Shown here: one piece after another, positions 58,060 to 64,000 of the stretch | Position numbering within the stretch: position 1 is the first letter of the stretch | Layout: every line of letters begins with the position of its first letter | Origin: Euonymus europaeus | Lineage: Eukaryota; Streptophyta; Magnoliopsida; Celastrales; Celastraceae | Direction of reading: 5' to 3' | DNA length: 64,000 nucleotides | NCBI GenBank assembly: GCA_963580455.1 | Contig: OY756958.1 | Location: 29,462,501-29,526,500 of the forward strand | The notes under the pieces: model-generated | Seen by the model: the letters and a program-made list of their open reading frames with translations, nothing else | The model's database searches: none | What the model was told of the DNA's origin: nothing | Translations under genes and position numbers: made by a program

Positions 58060-61053
58060 TCACTGATGACTTTCCATGAGATCCGCAAGAGTTATCTTCC
58101 CACCATTGCCAGTGTCTAGCCGCTCAAATTGTTTGCAAATCAGCAGAATGTCTTTCTCTGTCACCTTTCCCATTTCCTTAAGTTTGTATATGACATATTC
58201 GGATTTGCTGCATAAGTGCACAAAACAATTTTAAGTGCTCTGCAGAATACTATATGCCACTCAGGGTCACCTTTAATTCTACAAAAAGGAACAAATCAAG
58301 AATGCAACAAGAGTGAAACCTAATGAGGAAATAAGAACTTTAAGAGAGCAAAACCACAGTGAAGTAGCAAATATAAATTATGAGATCATTTCAAAGGATC
58401 AGTGCTTCGAAATTTAGAAATGAGACAATTGAGTAACCAGACAAGGTAAAGCAAACAACAACTGGTGTAGGAACAAAAGTCAGAATTAGGTATTGCACTT
58501 TCAGAAATTTGCATTTAAGCAGCAAAAGATGCACTGATAAGAAGCATGTTTTTCCATGACCAAGAAGATCTCAGTGCTCCAAGATGCTAGATTCCAGCAC
58601 AGCTTCTCACGTATACAAATACACACACAACATCACCTATTACTCACACATGGAAAGTAAAGTAAAGCCAAACCACTTATCCTAGACATTGGCAAAAAAA
58701 ATAGATACAACAGATTCCGTCTGTGTATACCAGTAAACAATGTCATGCTTTCAACGTACTTAGAAAGCGTAGCAATGTCATCTCTGTCCTCCAAGATGCT
58801 CCATAAAGAAGGCGTTCAATACCGTGGTATGTGAATAGCCTCCTTGGACCCATGGTAGTAATAAATAATAATAACTATCATCTCTCATAGATGCAGTACG
58901 GAATCTTGCCACATTTATCGGCAGAGGAATAACACCATATATAGATCAAACACAACAATCATGCCATCCTCACTTCTCAGAGGCAATTATGAGAAGCCTG
59001 CTTAGAGTAACCTGCTTAAGATGCCTCAGGAGAATCAGTGTTGTAAATGTTCAATCATCTGATTACCACTTGAGATGAAGTTTTTACAACAACTTGACAA
59101 CTAGAAAACAATATGAAAACCAAAACAATTATAAATACAAAAATGTCAAGACCACGAGTCACCTTTGTATCCATCACCATGTCTCTGAGGATCAAGCGGC
59201 ACTCATTAGTCATAACACTTAACGGTTCTCCAAAAAGTTCAATAATCACAATCAAGTTGATGAAGTATTAGTTGATAAGTTGGGAGGAAAATTATATCTG
59301 CCTTCTTTAAATTACACACAGAACTTCACAGGCAAAGATTTGCTGCCTTTTAGGAAAAAGAAAAAAAAAAACTACTTGGCTACACAAACTTCCTACAGAA
59401 GTGCATAAGTTTCACCCCCCTACACACCAATATGTTTCAAGATCACCTATTCCTAAAATTTCTCAAAACTTTTGCACGGACAGTCGGAACTTAGGCATAA
59501 ATTACAAATTGTGAATAAAGAGATAAAACTCTATTCAACAAAGGCACATGGAATTAAATAATTTGGAAACACAACTTTGCAAGCTTTTCTTAACCAACCT
59601 CTATGTCAAAGCTAATTCAATAGATGTGAAATCGGAAATTGAGCAGGCATTGAATTAGTGAAAACTCACTATCACGTTTCTAAATATAAAAAAGATGCAA
59701 TCTAAGCAAAGAAAACCAATAATAAAGAAAAGTATATGCAGGGCATTGATCCATTCCAAACCACTTCAAAGTTGAACCCCATCAATTAACTTTACTGTGT
59801 CCCAAAGGTATAAGAATGCATCAATCTGGTGCTAGTAGTTGTTTTTAAAGCCACTAGCATAAAGTTTATGGATCAGCATTCATGAACAAGGCAATAATAA
59901 GAGGAGAGACTAGTATATACCTCACAAACCCGTTGTTGTCAATATCCGCGGCAAGAAACTCAGAGACAGTCATATCATGACCAAGCACCCATTTCGCCAT
60001 CCTCCTCTGCCTCCTATCAACTCTTGCCTCAGCCAAATACAAAAATGCTCGAGCAACTGCAAGAGTGGATACAAGCAACCAAATGGAAGCAAAAATGCGA
60101 CCCGGAAGTGATCCGAATGCCCTGTCTCCATAACCTACTGTTGTGACTGACATAACTGAAAGGTAAAATGAATCTAACCATTCAAGTTTCTCTACAAAAT
60201 GCATCACACCTACTCCTATGCCAATGCAAAGAACCACAACTCCCAATGCCAATGCCACCTTCATTCTTATTCTCATCCTTCCTTTCTTCACATCAATTAT
60301 ATAAGAACCTGCAGACTCTTTTTCACCCTCACCTTTCACATGTCGCAGCAAATAATTTTCTTGCAAATCAAGCACATAACCAACCATCCCACTAAGCAGA
60401 ATATCAACAAAACCAAAACCAACCAGCACAAACATTATGGAAAACAACTTGGTGGACGTGCTGTTAGGGGTGATGTCACCATAACCAATTGTACACATTG
60501 TCACAATGCAAAAGTACAATGCATCAACAACTGGGTGAGTTTCATTCACAGAGAAGTTATGGCGGTTGAACGAATATATCAGAACACCCAATGACAAGTA
60601 CAACAATAAAAGAACAACCGCTTGGCGAATAATGGATTGTGATCCCAACTCGGGCTTGGAATTAACAGAGTGATTAAGTTCATTGATCGTCGACATAGCT
60701 GGAGCTGTTTTAGACCTGTGCAGATTGGTCTTTTTCCACATGAAATTAGGATCAATAAGCCAAGATTGCTGTAGCGACGGTGATATCGTTTCTTGAACGG
60801 GAGGTTCGTGAAAGAAAGAAGAAGAGGACGGTCTAGAGGAATTAAGAGACAGATTCAAGGCATCAACAATAGGAGAAGCATCTCTGGGAGATGAAGACGA
60901 AGGGCCAAATATGAGTCGGTCCTTGAGTTCTGACGGTGTTAGAGGAAGAGGAAGAGAAATTTCACCGTCCTCGGGGAGAGGGTGTAGAGGCGGTGGCGGA
61001 GGTGGGTTTCTTCTCCTGGGGCTCAAATATGGAAGTAGAGGTTCCCTCTCCAT
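58060..61053 (-). CDS. Two-pore potassium channel (TPK/KCO family)
   Basis: Two-pore-domain K+ channel, usually of the vacuolar or thylakoid membrane, regulated by Ca2+ and 14-3-3 proteins (family knowledge). Two exons: 61053-59921 and 58207-58060, separated by a 1.7-kb intron (58208-59920); 426 aa. The N-terminus is proline/serine-rich (NPPPPPPLHP). A 14-3-3 site RSKTAP lies at 113-118. Pore 1 has TIGYGD at 188-193 and pore 2 TVGYGD at 305-310, with four flanking hydrophobic helices. EF-hand 1 is canonical (loop D370-E381) and is interrupted by the intron at codon 378. EF-hand 2 (FERLDTGNGGKITLADL) has glycine at loop positions 3 and 5, so Ca2+ binding there may be weak. The start MEREPLLPYLSPRR is the first in-frame ATG. 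Confidence 0.93.
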
Positions 61054-63171
61054 CTGGATTTTTGGAAGCGCTGATTCCTTCCCAGGTCTTAGACTGTCCT
61101 GCAAAAATGGGTTTGTGGAAAGGGAGAAGGAGGCGGTAAGCACCAACAATTGCAGCAAATTCAATCGGGTTTCGAAGACTCTATCAATAAAATAGTGAAA
61201 GAATCGAGATTTTTAGGGATGTAGTGAGGAAGGAGGAACCGTTTAAAGGTGTCAACCAATATTTGAATATCTGCAGCGACGAGAGAGAGTTTGATTCGGT
61301 CTTCAGTTGGGACTTGGGGGAGCCTAGTTTTGCGCATCCTACCATTCACAAAAAACGAACCAGAAATGACGGGGATCGGCGTAGGTCCCTGATCCGAAAT
61401 GACGACACTACTGCAAAGGAAGGAATATACTGCCCTACTCGCAGCCTAGCGCGTACAATTGGTTAATACACTCAATAATTCTGAATGGAAAGGAGAAACT
61501 TTCCAATATCAATCGAGTTTCATATTATATTATATACAAAAAACTAAAGTATATACTCATTATATCATCAAAGTACGACCCTCAATACGACTATATCAAT
61601 AAAAACATAAATTTTTATATATTTTGTCCTTTCTCCGTTAACAAAATCTCTAGATATCAAGTGTTTCTCATTTATTCTCCGATAAAACTATAAAAAATTA
61701 AATTATATATTCATTCACATCAACAAAACACATCTATCAATACAAATACATCAATAAAAATACACATTTCATACATCTGACACCCATTTTCAACTGTGCA
61801 ATTGTACGTGCTAAAATACAAATAATAACTAGTAATGTATTAACAAAAGTGTAAGGGCCTCAATATTACGAATCCAAGTAATTCAATTGATGAATTCAAG
61901 TTCGCTTGTAATCTCGAGTTCAAGTCTTACGTCTCTTTTTATTATTAAAAAAAAATAGGTACGCCAGCCGAGAGGGAGTTGAAGTCTAACAATGATAATA
62001 GAATATGTATTTTTACTGATGTAATTATATTGAAATATGTATTTTGGTAATCTAATCTGATTTTTGAATAATATAAATGAGACCCAAAATTAAAATGAAC
62101 AAATGAAATTGACATTTAAAATAATAAAAATGAGACTCAATATTAAAATGAATATATAAAATGTTGGTGACTTAATTAATGAAAAAATAGATGAGACCTA
62201 ATATTAGAATGAATATATGGAATATTGGTGACTTAATAAATGAAAAAGTATGTGAGACAATTTTTTTATAATAGACACTTAATTGAAGGGATTGAAGAGT
62301 GAATGAGGAGGTTAACTCTCCACCATTATGATTGCTCCTAACATGACTGTGCCACTCAATCTCACAATAATCCATCCAGCAGTTGATGAACAAGGGATCA
62401 CATCCGTTGATGTTGATTACAACCTGAAACCCACATGGGTTTTTAATTAAAAAACGTCGTTTTTGAAACGCAAATACCCGATACATGTGTTGTCATCCTC
62501 AAGAAGCCAACGCCAGTTATACGCAACAGACAAAAAACAATTATCCCAAATAAGTCCTCACTACCTGGACAAGTCCTTTTAAACCTCCCCCTGGATCCTT
62601 CACTGTCTGGGCAATGCACCCAAATCACAAATTCAATGCTTCATCAATGGTCAAATCTTAAAACTTCCCAATCACAGACCTAACAAAAAGCACGCAAGCA
62701 AAATAAGAAAAGATCCATAATGAAGCCTCTCACACAACTGCGCATACCTGGCCACACTTGACATATACCCAGTCGGCTTCGATCCCTATAATCACAGGTC
62801 GGAGTCGGAGATGTTAATCATTACATAATACCCACGATTTTCTTCAAAGCCAATGCACACTGTTCCACCATTCAAGACAGGGCAGCAGAGACTGAAATGG
62901 TAGTGTTCTTCGGGTTACACTTCCAATCTTTCACATTCTTACATTTTCTGATGTATGAATTACAGTAAAGATTTGTCACTCAAACTACAGTCATTCTGAT
63001 AAATATAGGGGGGGAAGGAGACAGCCATAGCTACAAAGTTGCACGCAAAATACAGTTGAAAATGTGGCAAGGCACTAACAAAGACCTTTCGCATTAATAT
63101 ACAACCAACATAAAGGTCAGCCATAAAACATCATAGACATATGAGTTATAAGGCCAACATACATATCTGAA
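61054..63171. other. Spacer between K+ channel and PDCD5 genes
   Basis: The 5' UTR and promoter of the channel occupy roughly the first 400 bases. Near 61908-61935 a 'ctcgagttcaagtcttacg' word followed by a T/A-rich tail resembles a SINE B box. At 62080-62250 a 60-base motif ('atgagacctaatattaaaatgaatat' type) recurs about three times. See also the small frame at 62328-62450. Confidence 0.35.
62328..62450 (+). other. Unrecognised 40-codon reading frame
   Basis: ATG to TAA, reading MIAPNMTVPLNLTIIHPAVD, then VDVDYNLKPTWVF. The composition is protein-like and more natural than the overlapping minus-strand frame. It has no upstream continuation (a stop lies 15 bases before the ATG) and no recognised family. 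It could be the 3' end of a decayed gene copy. Confidence 0.2.
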
Positions 63172-63547
63172 CTAATCATCATCTTCAAGCACACTCCGAC
63201 GCCTCTGGATCTGAATAATTGCAGGGAAGGACAATTACAACTAATGAAATCTCAAAATTGATAAAAGATGGGCGCATATGAGAGATAACAATAAATGTTT
63301 CTACATCTCACCGTGACTTTGGTCTGTTTAGCTGTTTGGCTGTTAATCTGCTCCAGCAATGATATAAGCCTCTCCTCAGAAACCTACAAAAATGTAATCC
63401 ATCAGGCTTGGGCATATTTTAAATATATGACAGGCTACAAGAGCTTTCTGTTAACCTTCTCAACTATCTGACCCATCTGAGCAGCTCTCAATATAACATC
63501 TTCAACATTTCTTGCCTTCTCAGGTTTGACCAAAGCAATCCGGGCAA
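63172..63547 (-). CDS. PDCD5: PDCD5-like DNA-binding protein, 3' part (continues past the window)
   Basis: Homologue of programmed cell death 5 / TFAR19, a small conserved nuclear-cytosolic helical protein. Three exons are visible: 63547-63456 (ARIALVKPEKARNVEDVILR, then AAQMGQIVEK), 63383-63312 (VSEERLISLLEQINSQTAKQ) and 63210-63172 (IQRRRSVLEDDD, stop TAG). Phases join exactly. These cover the conserved C-terminal half. The N-terminal exons (the 'RQRRM...MLSQVLSSEARER' part of the family) are not found up to 64000, so they must lie beyond the right edge, in or after the upstream intron 63548-64000. The function in plants is poorly defined, with a cell-death link by homology. Confidence 0.9.
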
Positions 63548-64000
63548 CTGCACGTATTATATTGCAGCAGATGAATGATACATAGGCAAATAACTAATGG
63601 GCCAAAAAGGAGAATATAATAAAAATAATAAAATAGCAAAAGTTAATTCATCATATGAATTCTGCAAGTCGTTATTGGCTCTCTAATAGTCAAAGACTCA
63701 AAGCAGATCACCCAAGAATTTAAACGACTAGTTTGTTTACTTAAAACTATATCATCTAAGTGCATGTACAAGCACATAGATATTGGTAATCGTTATGTCC
63801 GGAATCCCTAATTTTAGAAATGGATCCCCTAGTTCCAACAGATAAAGGTCTATGTCACATGTCATATGTCGTCTATTTTTCCTTCTTTAAAATTTTAGTA
63901 GCAAATGTTGTCTGACATGCTATTTGGTATGTAGATGCATGTTTCAGAAGTAGCTTAAGCATGACATCCATGCAATATATATAATTTATAACGGAGAAAA

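Noticed and set aside
61054..61164. N-terminal extension of the K+ channel from a TTG codon
   Set aside because: There is no ATG in that stretch. MEREPLLPYLSPRR at 61053 matches the family start.

Overview
The window is nuclear DNA of a flowering plant, almost certainly a eudicot. The evidence is intron-rich genes with GT-AG splice sites, AT-rich spacers and plant-only families: type I MADS, WRKY, PUP purine permease, RWA, TPK, E-class PPR and X8. Transposable-element debris is also present. Gene models were joined by hand from reading frames, splice consensus and family alignment. Where I give exon limits and a protein length, the exon phases add up exactly.

Layout. 0-7.6 kb: a repeat-rich spacer (two related MITEs, a long foldback element, a minisatellite) around a single-exon AGL62-like MADS gene. 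7.7-12.5 kb: two minus-strand genes, a mitochondrial inner-membrane protease subunit 1-like gene whose N-terminal exon I could not place, and a secreted protein with two X8 domains. 14.2-26.5 kb: three intact, co-directional cytochrome P450 genes of the CYP88 type with identical 8-exon architecture. They are interrupted by a truncated LINE and a Harbinger-like element, both between the first and second gene. 27.9-30.2 kb: two decayed FLS2-like receptor-kinase fragments in tandem. 30.5-37.8 kb: an unrecognised small two-exon gene, an intronless PPR gene, ALG14, and the first of two tandem purine permeases. 39.2-41.2 kb: the second permease, with a MITE in its first intron. 42.4-48.5 kb: a 15-exon RWA-type wall-polysaccharide acetylation gene with one GC-AG intron. 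51.4-52.6 kb: a WRKY8/28/71-type factor. 55.4-56.3 kb: a DAO-like 2-oxoglutarate dioxygenase broken by a 4-base duplication. 58.0-61.1 kb: a two-pore K+ channel. 63.1 kb to the right edge: the 3' part of a PDCD5 gene.

How it fits together. Most genes are unrelated housekeeping loci. The clearest functional unit is the P450 array. CYP88 enzymes oxidise ent-kaurenoic acid in gibberellin synthesis, and some relatives oxidise triterpenes. Three intact diverged copies therefore suggest a specialised-metabolism expansion (inference). The permease pair is a second tandem duplication. The kinase remnants show that local tandem duplicates can also decay.
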